The notes below the pieces were generated by a model. The model did not search any database and was not told the DNA's origin. It worked only from the letters and a program-made list of their open reading frames with translations. The position numbers were made by a program, and so were the translations under genes. Below are positions 1-5,790 of a stretch of DNA of 6,075 nucleotides, in pieces (the first letter of the stretch is position 1; the number at the start of each line of letters is the position of its first letter). Source of the stretch: Bacteroidota bacterium (GTDB lineage Bacteria > Bacteroidota > Bacteroidia > Bacteroidales > JAAYUG01); contig JAKAMP010000195.1 in NCBI GenBank assembly GCA_021812865.1, forward strand, positions 1 to 6,075, written 5' to 3'.

Positions 1-12
1 ATTGTCCCCTCT
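1..12 (-). promoter_or_regulatory. Possible ribosome binding site and start of a downstream gene (expected ccsA) at the window edge
   Basis: On the minus strand the bases after the resB stop codon read AAAGAGGGGACAAT and then leave the window. AGAGGGG resembles a Shine-Dalgarno sequence, and the final AT would form an ATG if the next base outside is G. That would put a start about 12 nt after the TGA, typical of translational coupling. In Bacteroidota, resB-like genes are usually followed by ccsA, encoding the other half of the System II heme ligation complex. That identity is inferred from gene order only. Confidence 0.35.
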
Positions 13-14
13 TT

Positions 15-368
15 TCAGGATTGCGTTTCATCTTCGGGTTCTTTTCTGACGTCGCTGCCCAGCCAGAACAGGTACACTCCTCCGGCTAGCATCAGGAATA
101 TTCCGACATAAACCAGGGGAAGCCAGGGATCATAAACGGCTTCAATAACACTAGTCTTTGAGGCAGGGCCCAGGGTGCTATCATAACTTTCCTGGTAAAT
201 AGTCCATTCCCTGATTTTATAAGGTTTGTTCACCTCGATGGTGGGGGTATCCAATTGCCCGTTTTTATTTTTGACTACAATTTTCGATTCGAATTTCTTC
301 GGCTCCGGACTGGTGATGAAGAATAACTGTGAATCGGGAAGATTGATGTATCTGGGATTGACCCTCAA
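15..368 (-). pseudogene. C-terminal part of ResB-like cytochrome c biogenesis protein, out of frame with its N-terminal part
   Basis: This 117-codon reading frame begins at a TTG that is unlikely to be a true start. It is the natural continuation of the ResB-like gene at 265-1281, displaced by one base. It carries the expected end of the family: a periplasmic segment with SPEPKKFESKI and EVNKPYKIREWTIYQESYD (extracytoplasmic ResB domain), then DPWLPLVYVGIF leading into a final transmembrane helix (about residues 83-104) and a short charged cytoplasmic tail. An in-frame TAA lies just upstream (around 380-383), so this part cannot be translated from further upstream without a frameshift. Removing one base at 367-369 joins the two parts into a 421-residue protein. 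It could be a true pseudogene fragment, a sequencing or assembly error, or, less likely, a programmed frameshift. Confidence 0.8.
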
Positions 369-1281
369 ACCACCGTTGCATTACCGAGTCGCCGGTAAGC
401 TCATAGGTGGCTTCAATATAGGCCACGGCAGCATTTCCTGGCTCCTTCGAGGGATAATATCCTAGGCTGTCCGAATACAGGGCATACGGCATCATGTCTT
501 TTACATTGATTTTCCAATGCATATATTTTGTGTGCATACCCTTTTCAATCATAGGTAAAACCTCTCCCTGTGTAGTGACCAGGTCGCCTGTACGTGCATT
601 TGCAATAGCCAGTTTAGGGCTATATTCGGTTAGTTTGAATTCCAGTAGTTTCATCGAGAAGGGGAGGGCAAGTATCTTGTGCTGTCCGGAATAGGCCATA
701 TTTTTGAAGTTTCCATTCTCAAACAACTCAACGGATAAGCGTTGCATGTCGCCCGATCCCAGCCCGCCGGCAACCAACGCAATGAACAGTCCGAGGTGAT
801 TGAGGAGAAAACCGGCATTCTTCCTGGTGAATGGGGTAGCTCTTCGCAGAATAACCAGGCCAAGGGAGAGCAGCAGGTAAACCTGGATGATAAGGAAAGG
901 CCAGCTGTTTTTCATATGGGTGAAGCCGAGCATTTCAATAATCCGGCCAGCAGGCTTATCCTGGGGAATAAATCCCAGCAGGAGAACCAAAGCAGCATAT
1001 ACCGAGATGGCGCTGATGGAGCAGGGTATGCTCGAAAGCCACCTTACAAAAGAATTTTTCCGGAAGAAAAAATGCAAAACTGCGATGATTCCCAGGAACA
1101 ATATCAGAATGATCAGGTTATAGGGCATATGCGGAGAATGCACCGGGGTTCCTCTGAAGATTACCTCCAGCGCAAAACCTAGAATAAGTAATTCAGCAGC
1201 CACAAGAAAGCTTTGGGAGTATCCCCAGGCTTTCCTGCCATTTGCCGGTGATTCTGTTTCTTTCTGATTTCTCAATTCCAT
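265..1281 (-). CDS. ResB-like cytochrome c biogenesis protein (System II), frameshifted before its C-terminal domain end
   Basis: ResB (Ccs1) works with CcsA to carry heme across the cytoplasmic membrane and attach it to CXXCH motifs of c-type cytochromes. The protein has a charged N-terminus and hydrophobic helices at about residues 22-42, 54-73, 85-105, 128-145 and 158-175. A large extracytoplasmic region follows, matching the Bacteroidota ResB layout. H162 within LNHLGLF is in the position of the conserved membrane histidine of the family. The ATG at 1281 is chosen because the first helix follows shortly and no other upstream start is needed. The reading frame matches the family to about W304 and then runs into about 34 unrelated residues ending at 265; the true C-terminus lies in another frame at 15-368. 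It probably forms a unit with a downstream ccsA. The neighbouring multiheme cytochrome is a plausible substrate. Family call firm; intactness doubtful. Confidence 0.85.
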   Translation of the reverse strand: MELRNQKETESPANGRKAWGYSQSFLVAAELLILGFALEVIFRGTPVHSPHMPYNLIILILFLGIIAVLHFFFRKNSFVRWLSSIPCSISAISVYAALVLLLGFIPQDKPAGRIIEMLGFTHMKNSWPFLIIQVYLLLSLGLVILRRATPFTRKNAGFLLNHLGLFIALVAGGLGSGDMQRLSVELFENGNFKNMAYSGQHKILALPFSMKLLEFKLTEYSPKLAIANARTGDLVTTQGEVLPMIEKGMHTKYMHWKINVKDMMPYALYSDSLGYYPSKEPGNAAVAYIEATYELTGDSVMQRWFEGQSQIHQSSRFTVILHHQSGAEEIRIENCSQK

Positions 1282-1415
1282 AGCGTTTAGAAAAATGGAT
1301 AAAATTATTCAAAATATCGTGAAATGCAGAGAAAAATGCTTCTGCTGCAGGGAAAAATTGCAATCACTTTTATTTGGAAATGATAGGTTTTTCAGCCTTC
1401 GAATGCGAATATCTT

Positions 1416-1445
1416 AAAAAAAGAGGCTGCCTCAAGGGCAGCCTC
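1416..1445 (-). terminator. Intrinsic terminator of the multiheme cytochrome gene
   Basis: A 9-bp perfect stem, GAGGCTGCC (1423-1431) pairing with GGCAGCCTC (1437-1445), encloses a 5-nt loop. Read on the minus strand it is followed directly by seven T residues (A-run at 1416-1422). It lies 25 bp beyond the cytochrome stop codon. There is no T-run on the plus-strand side, so it acts only for minus-strand transcription. It separates the cytochrome gene from resB, suggesting resB has its own promoter in 1282-1415 or depends on read-through. Confidence 0.9.
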
Positions 1446-1469
1446 CGAAGTGCTATTCAGATAGTAAAA

Positions 1470-2630
1470 CTAAGGAAGATTTTCAAGCGTGTTCTGCAGA
1501 AGCGCTTTTGCATATGGATAGTTGTGAACGCCAAAGCTATTATCTTTGTTGATCAGCATGAAGTTCACGATTGCTGCGGCCACGGTGTTGGTGATTGTGA
1601 GAGAGGGGAGACTTGCGTTATATGTCTTCTGGGCTGTGGTGAAACTCGATGTGGAGGATGATTTGTAGCGACCATTTGGGTTATAGTTTGGGTCATAGAT
1701 GTCTGTATAGCCTGTGTAAGCGCCGGTTCCATCCTTGTCAAGCAAGGTGTCGAGTTTGGTTTCCAGCTGGGCGAACAAACCTTGGATTTCGGTCTGTTTT
1801 CCATTATTGTCGAAGGTTTTCAGTCCAACGTGGCAGGTTTGACAAACCGCAACATTGTCAGATCCCGACTCTGCATTGGCCATATTGAATGTGTGGCCGC
1901 CTGCGTAAATACCATCGGTTTCTCCCATGTGACAATCTGCGCATGCCATACCATTGTGTTGTCCTTGAATGTAAGCGATGGAACCCTGGAATTCAAAGGC
2001 GCCTTTGCCTGCGAAAATAGCGCTCTGGGCTCCGTAATGGGGTCCAAACCTGTAGCTGCCAATGGTCATAGTGGCAGTGGGCGTAGTAAGGTTGGGTTTC
2101 GGACTAACTGGGCGGGGCTGGTGACAGCGTGCGCAAACATTGGCTTTTTCACCAAGATCAAGATGAATGGTCGAGTCGATCAGCATATTAAATGCTGCGC
2201 CCCCTGTGAATGACCAGTCGGTACTGTCATATGCCTGATGGATATTATGACAGGTATAGCAACTGCCCACCGGGGAAGGATTGCTCGGAACATTCTTGAC
2301 CGAGTAATTATTATAGAAAGGAGAATTGGCAATTACATCCAGGTAGCCCTGGCTGGAGTGGCAGGGTGCACAACCGGCACGCGATGCTTCAGCCACCGTT
2401 GTTCCAAAGAAGTGAATGGAATTGTCCAACTGCAGGGTCTTTGTTTCAATAATGTTGCTTGAATTGTGGCATTGCGTACAGGTAGCATTGGCATCCTTGC
2501 CATTTACTCCGTCTTTTCCATTTACGCCAGCAATACCAGCAGGCCCGGCAGGTCCTTCACAACTGCTGAAGAACATTCCCAGGGCCACTACCATTCCTGC
2601 AGCAAATGTCAGGTTAGTTAATCGTTTCAT
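1470..2630 (-). CDS. Six-heme c-type cytochrome lipoprotein with collagen-like linker
   Basis: A 386-residue exported electron-transfer protein. Residues 1-23 are a signal peptide ending in a lipobox (FFSS before C24), so the mature protein should be lipid-anchored. Residues 26-46 are seven Gly-X-Y triplets. Six CXXCH heme sites follow: C51-H55, C87-H91, C124-H128, C166-H170, C230-H234 and C263-H267. Candidate distal ligands outside these motifs are H73, H131, H156, H198, H225, H246 and H369, enough for bis-His ligation of all six hemes. The C-terminal part (about 270-386) has no heme site and ends in GVHNYPYAKALL, a motif seen at the end of other multiheme cytochromes such as the NrfA/OTR group. 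No CXXCK motif is present, so it is not a typical NrfA. The ATG at 2630 places the signal peptide correctly. The electron donor, acceptor and exact subfamily cannot be told. System II maturation by the neighbouring ResB is plausible. Confidence 0.9.
   Translation of the reverse strand: MKRLTNLTFAAGMVVALGMFFSSCEGPAGPAGIAGVNGKDGVNGKDANATCTQCHNSSNIIETKTLQLDNSIHFFGTTVAEASRAGCAPCHSSQGYLDVIANSPFYNNYSVKNVPSNPSPVGSCYTCHNIHQAYDSTDWSFTGGAAFNMLIDSTIHLDLGEKANVCARCHQPRPVSPKPNLTTPTATMTIGSYRFGPHYGAQSAIFAGKGAFEFQGSIAYIQGQHNGMACADCHMGETDGIYAGGHTFNMANAESGSDNVAVCQTCHVGLKTFDNNGKQTEIQGLFAQLETKLDTLLDKDGTGAYTGYTDIYDPNYNPNGRYKSSSTSSFTTAQKTYNASLPSLTITNTVAAAIVNFMLINKDNSFGVHNYPYAKALLQNTLENLP
2493..2555 (-). repeat. Collagen-like Gly-X-Y repeat coding segment in the cytochrome lipoprotein
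   Basis: Residues 26-46 of the cytochrome read as seven consecutive triplets: GPA GPA GIA GVN GKD GVN GKD. The segment starts two residues after the predicted lipidated C24 and ends five residues before the first heme motif. It therefore forms a flexible or trimer-forming spacer between membrane anchor and heme domain. GVNGKD occurs twice in tandem, suggesting recent duplication. Short collagen-like runs are common in Bacteroidota lipoproteins; whether this one trimerises is unknown. Confidence 0.85.
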
Positions 2631-2701
2631 AGATTGTTTTTTAAGTTAGACCGATGATCATTTATTTCATTAATTAAAAATCGGAATTTTATAAATACTT
2701 G

Positions 2702-2717
2702 TGTTATTTCTGTAACA
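2702..2717. promoter_or_regulatory. Candidate CRP/FNR-family operator, TGTTA-N6-TAACA
   Basis: A perfect 5-6-5 inverted repeat, TGTTA (2702-2706) and TAACA (2713-2717), sits in the divergent intergenic region. Its centre lies about 79 bp upstream of the cytochrome start at 2630. The half-site length and 6-nt spacer match the architecture of CRP/FNR-superfamily operators, which often control anaerobic electron-transfer genes. With an activator centred near -41, transcription would start around 2668, where AT-rich sequence (TAATTA at 2671-2676) could serve as a -10 region. The architecture is seen; the regulator is inferred. A 10-base palindrome can arise by chance in AT-rich DNA. Confidence 0.35.
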
Positions 2718-2733
2718 GGATTATTTCCTGATA
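2713..2733. promoter_or_regulatory. Second overlapping inverted repeat, CAGGA-N5-TCCTG with extended arms
   Basis: CAGGA (2716-2720) and TCCTG (2726-2730) are a perfect inverted repeat around TTATT. One A/A mismatch outward, the symmetry resumes as TA (2713-2714) and TA (2732-2733), giving a 21-bp imperfect palindrome. It shares TAACA with the neighbouring 2702-2717 repeat, so binding at one would exclude the other. It could be an operator for either divergent gene. No T-run follows on either strand, so it is not a terminator. Confidence 0.3.
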
Positions 2734-2807
2734 TGTCAAGTTATTTTACCGTATCGTGGCCGACATTTTCATTTCATAAAACCGGCTTTTGTCGATTTTG
2801 CTTCTTC

Positions 2808-2838
2808 CTGAAAAATTGAAAAAAAACAGGTACTTTTA
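2808..2838 (+). promoter_or_regulatory. Weak candidate promoter of the AsmA-family gene
   Basis: TACTTTTA (2831-2838) matches the Bacteroidota -7 element TAnnTTTG at all but the last base. The -33 position 20 nt upstream has CTG (2808-2810) instead of TTG. The start codon is 44 nt downstream of the element. Alternative sigma70-like elements TTGAAA (2816-2821) and TATAAA (2837-2842) overlap it with a short 15-nt spacer. Confidence 0.35.
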
Positions 2839-2881
2839 TAAAATGAAATACATAAATACACAATTATAATATTATCTGAAT

Positions 2882-5665
2882 ATGAAAAAGTTCTTCAAGA
2901 TTCTGGGTATAGCCATCCTTCTGATCCTGGCCCTCCTTATCATTCTTCCCATTGCATTCAAAGGGAAAATCATGACTGTGGCCAAAACGGAAATGAACAA
3001 CATGCTCAATGCCAAAGTCGATTTTGGCGACCTGAAGCTTTCCTTTATTAAAAGGTTCCCCAATGCTTATGTTGAACTGAAGAACCTGTCGGTCGTGGGT
3101 ATCAACAAGTTTGAAGGTGATACACTGGTAGCATTCCGTTCTTTCAATGTAAAGGTCGACCTGATCAGTGTGATCAAAATGAAAGACATCAGCATAAAGG
3201 CGATTACCATTGACCATCCCGTTCTCAATGCCCTTGTGCTGAAAGATGGTACGGCCAACTGGGACATCATGAAGGATACAACTTCCACCCCTGCCGATAC
3301 AACGACTTCTACCACCAAATTCTCGGCTAAGCTGAAAAAGTTTGAGGTGATCGGGGCCAATATACGCTATGATGACGAGAGCCTGGGTGTCGACGCTATC
3401 TTCAAGAACTTCAGTTTTACCTTGTCGGGCAACCTGGCAACCGATTTTACCACCCTGAAAATCAATTCAGAAACCCAGTATTTCACTTTTCTATACGATG
3501 GTTTTAAATATATTTCGAACGCTGCTCTGAAAATGAACGCCCAGATCGGGGCCGACCTGAACAAATATATTTTCACTTTCAAGGAAAATGAAATTCAGCT
3601 GAACGATATCGCCCTGGGTTTTGACGGGAAGGTTGCTATGCCGGCCGACAGCATGATTATGAACCTGACTTTCGCCACTAAAAAGACTGATTTCAAATCG
3701 ATCCTGTCTATGGTGCCTGCTATTTATATGAACGATTACAAGGACCTGCAGGCATCGGGTACCATGAAGCTTTCCGGCCAGATCAAAGGGGTGATGATCG
3801 ATTCTATCTATCCCGATGTGGATATCGCCCTGCTGGTAAACCAGGGTAAATTTAAATACCCCGCCTTACCGGCTTCGGTCGACAATGTTAATGTCGACAT
3901 GAAGGCCCACTACGATGGCAAATTAACCGACAACTCCACCTTCGATATGGACAAGTTTCATATGGAAATTGCACAGAACCCGGTGGATGCCAAGCTGAAT
4001 ATAAAATTTCCCATTTCCGATCCGCTTATCAACGGGGAAGTCAAAGGCAAGGTAGACCTGGCCAATGTACTGAAAGTCATCCCGATTGATAGTACCGAAC
4101 TTGCGGGGATCATTACAGCCAACCTCGATTTTATGGGCCGCATGTCTGCCCTCGAAAAAAACAAATACCAGGATTTTCGTGCTGCCGGTGAATTTGCAGT
4201 CGACCAGATGAAATATAAAAGCCCCATGCTGAAAACTGGTCTGACCATTCCCCAGGCCAGAATAGTCTTCTCCCCACAGTATATCGACCTGCAGGCTTTC
4301 GATATGAATATTGGGAAAAGCGATATGCATTTTACCGGGAAAGTGGCCGATTATATGCAATATGCATTTTCTAAAGGGGTATTGAAAGCCGATTTTAAGC
4401 TCGCTTCCAACCTGCTTGATGTCACCGAGATCATGTCGGGGCTGCCCACCGATACTACAAAACCCGCACCTGATACCGCCCAGATGAGTCTGATTGAGGT
4501 TCCGGGCAATATCAAGGCATTGTTCACCGCTTCATTCAAAAAGATACTATACGATAAGATGGTCATCGAGAATGCCAAAGGCGCCATTGAAGTGCTCGAC
4601 CACCGTGCCCTGCTTAAGAACATTGCTATGAATATGCTCCAGGGAAGCATGGTGGTGAACGGTGAATATAATACGCAGGATTTGAAAAAACCCTATGTTG
4701 ATCTTGATCTCAATATTTCCGACATCGATATTCCATTGGCTTGCAGCACCTTCAATACCGTTAAACTGATGGCTCCAGTTGCCGCCAATACCAAGGGGCG
4801 GATATCTTCAAGCCTTACCTTTACCAGTCAGCTGGATCAGCATATGAACCCTATATACCAGTCGATTACTGGCAAAGGCACCCTCAGTTCCAAGCAGGTA
4901 GCCCTGGTGAATTCCGCAACCATGAAAAAGATCGGCGAGGCGCTAAAGAGCGATAAATTTCAAAATATGGTATTCAAAGACCTAAACCTGAGTTTTGTTA
5001 TCAAGAACGGAAGGGTTTATGTTGATCCTTTTACTACCAAGGTTGGATCGGGAAAGGCTACCATTGGGGGAGATCAGGGCCTCGACCAGACTTTGAATTA
5101 CATTATGACTTTTGCCATGCCCCGTTCGGAAATGGGCGCAGCTGATAACGTAATGAAAAACCTCCAAGGCGCTGCTGCGGCAAAAGGACTGAAGATTAAC
5201 CTGGGAGAGAATGTTAACCTGGGTGTAAGAGTGAAAGGTACATTCAAGGATCCCAAAGTCACCCCGGAACTTTCCCAAGCTGGTTCCAATGCGGTGGAAA
5301 GCATTAAGTCAAGCCTGAAAGAGGAAGCCACGGCCAAAGTAACAGAAGTGAAACAGGAAGTCAAGGCCAAGGCGGGCGCTGAAGCCGATAAGCTTATTCA
5401 GCAGGCAGAAAAGGAAGCCCAAACCATCAGAAACGAGGCCGATTCTGCAGCAAACCTGGTAAGAAAGCAGGCCAACGACAATGCCGATCGACTCGAGGCA
5501 GAAGCGAAAAGCAAACCAAAATTTGCCCAGACGATTGCGAAGAGAGCCGCTGACAAAGTACGACAGGAGGGTGAAAATAAAGCCCGTAAAATCATTTCTG
5601 AAGCCAATACCAAGGCTGATGCCGTGATCACAAAGGCAAAAGAAGAAGCTGCAAAATTGAAATGA
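2882..5665 (+). CDS. AsmA-family inner-membrane protein with C-terminal hendecad-repeat tail
   Basis: A 927-residue protein. Residues 5-27 form an N-terminal membrane helix after MKK, leaving the bulk outside the cytoplasmic membrane. The AsmA N-terminal region follows, including IDHPVLNALVL and the family hallmark G-x-x-N-W-D (N126-W127-D128). Two Thr/Pro/Asp-rich linkers occur near residues 130-145 and 520-535. The AsmA-like C-terminal beta-repeat domain spans roughly 640-800 (LSFVIKNGRVYVDPF near 700-717). AsmA/TamB-type proteins are elongated beta-groove proteins thought to act in phospholipid transfer to, or assembly of, the outer membrane; the role here is inferred from the family. Residues 804-927 are an Ala/Glu/Lys-rich helical tail with strict 11-residue periodicity. 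The ATG at 2882 places the membrane helix right at the N-terminus. It is transcribed divergently from the cytochrome, and no functional link between them is evident. Confidence 0.88.
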   Translation: MKKFFKILGIAILLILALLIILPIAFKGKIMTVAKTEMNNMLNAKVDFGDLKLSFIKRFPNAYVELKNLSVVGINKFEGDTLVAFRSFNVKVDLISVIKMKDISIKAITIDHPVLNALVLKDGTANWDIMKDTTSTPADTTTSTTKFSAKLKKFEVIGANIRYDDESLGVDAIFKNFSFTLSGNLATDFTTLKINSETQYFTFLYDGFKYISNAALKMNAQIGADLNKYIFTFKENEIQLNDIALGFDGKVAMPADSMIMNLTFATKKTDFKSILSMVPAIYMNDYKDLQASGTMKLSGQIKGVMIDSIYPDVDIALLVNQGKFKYPALPASVDNVNVDMKAHYDGKLTDNSTFDMDKFHMEIAQNPVDAKLNIKFPISDPLINGEVKGKVDLANVLKVIPIDSTELAGIITANLDFMGRMSALEKNKYQDFRAAGEFAVDQMKYKSPMLKTGLTIPQARIVFSPQYIDLQAFDMNIGKSDMHFTGKVADYMQYAFSKGVLKADFKLASNLLDVTEIMSGLPTDTTKPAPDTAQMSLIEVPGNIKALFTASFKKILYDKMVIENAKGAIEVLDHRALLKNIAMNMLQGSMVVNGEYNTQDLKKPYVDLDLNISDIDIPLACSTFNTVKLMAPVAANTKGRISSSLTFTSQLDQHMNPIYQSITGKGTLSSKQVALVNSATMKKIGEALKSDKFQNMVFKDLNLSFVIKNGRVYVDPFTTKVGSGKATIGGDQGLDQTLNYIMTFAMPRSEMGAADNVMKNLQGAAAAKGLKINLGENVNLGVRVKGTFKDPKVTPELSQAGSNAVESIKSSLKEEATAKVTEVKQEVKAKAGAEADKLIQQAEKEAQTIRNEADSAANLVRKQANDNADRLEAEAKSKPKFAQTIAKRAADKVRQEGENKARKIISEANTKADAVITKAKEEAAKLK
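5339..5662 (+). repeat. Hendecad (11-residue) helical repeats at the AsmA protein C-terminus
   Basis: From V820 to the end (K927) the protein divides without gaps into 11-residue units starting at V820, A831, A842, A853, A864, A875, A886, G897, A908 and A919, the last cut to 9 residues. Position 1 is Ala in eight of ten units, position 5 is Ala in eight of ten, and position 8 is I, V or L in nine of ten (Ala in the unit at A875). Other positions are mainly charged or polar. P879 in the unit starting at A875 breaks the pattern and may kink the helix. The codons differ between units, so this is protein-level periodicity, not a DNA tandem repeat. Confidence 0.88.
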
Positions 5666-5736
5666 ACATTTTGCTTTGGGCTTTGTTTTCAATGCAATAG
5701 CCATGATGCCTGGATGTACAAGGGAAAATCAGGTAA

Positions 5737-5767
5737 TTGGATTTATTATCAATATTTTGTATCTTTA
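5737..5767 (+). promoter_or_regulatory. Bacteroidota-type promoter of the small sorting-domain protein gene
   Basis: TTG at 5737-5739 (-33 element) and TATCTTTA at 5760-5767 (matching TAnnTTTG except the last base) are separated by 20 nt, within the usual spacing for Bacteroidota housekeeping promoters. The start codon lies 23 nt beyond the element, giving a short leader. The AsmA gene ends 71 bp upstream with no clear terminator between, so read-through is also possible. Confidence 0.55.
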
Positions 5768-5790
5768 ACTGTTCATCAAAAACCGCTGCT

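Noticed and set aside
742..1182. Plus-strand 146-codon frame opposite resB
   Set aside because: The translation is a polar, Gln/Glu-rich antisense of transmembrane helices; resB on the other strand has convincing family features.
1374..1661. Plus-strand open frame with a cysteine-rich translation
   Set aside because: It runs through the terminator hairpin and the antisense of the cytochrome gene; its cysteines come from antisense reading, and it has no recognisable domain.
1470..2630. Identification as NrfA nitrite reductase or NrfH
   Set aside because: There are six CXXCH motifs rather than the NrfA set of five with a CXXCK-type site, the protein is a lipoprotein with a collagen-like spacer, and it lacks the NrfH four-heme membrane-helix layout.
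2651..2684. CCGAT...ATCGG inverted repeat in the cytochrome leader region
   Set aside because: Only 5 bp with a 24-nt loop of AT-rich sequence; expected by chance and without terminator or riboswitch features.
3923..4360. Minus-strand 145-codon frame inside the AsmA gene
   Set aside because: Shadow of the long plus-strand coding frame, with no domain features or start context of its own.
5339..5662. Possible separate fused ATP synthase stator or V-ATPase E/G-like domain in the AsmA tail
   Set aside because: The resemblance is only the shared 11-residue helical periodicity and composition; no family-specific residues are visible, and the tail is continuous with the AsmA frame.
5309..5704. 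Minus-strand 131-codon frame with a hydrophobic, Phe/Leu-rich translation
   Set aside because: It is antisense to the Ala/Glu/Lys-rich hendecad region; Lys and Glu codons read backwards give Phe and Leu. The plus-strand frame has clear family homology.
5666..5736. Terminator after the AsmA gene
   Set aside because: The best pairing found, GGCT (5679-5682) with AGCC (5699-5702), is only 4 bp with a 16-nt loop and no T-run.
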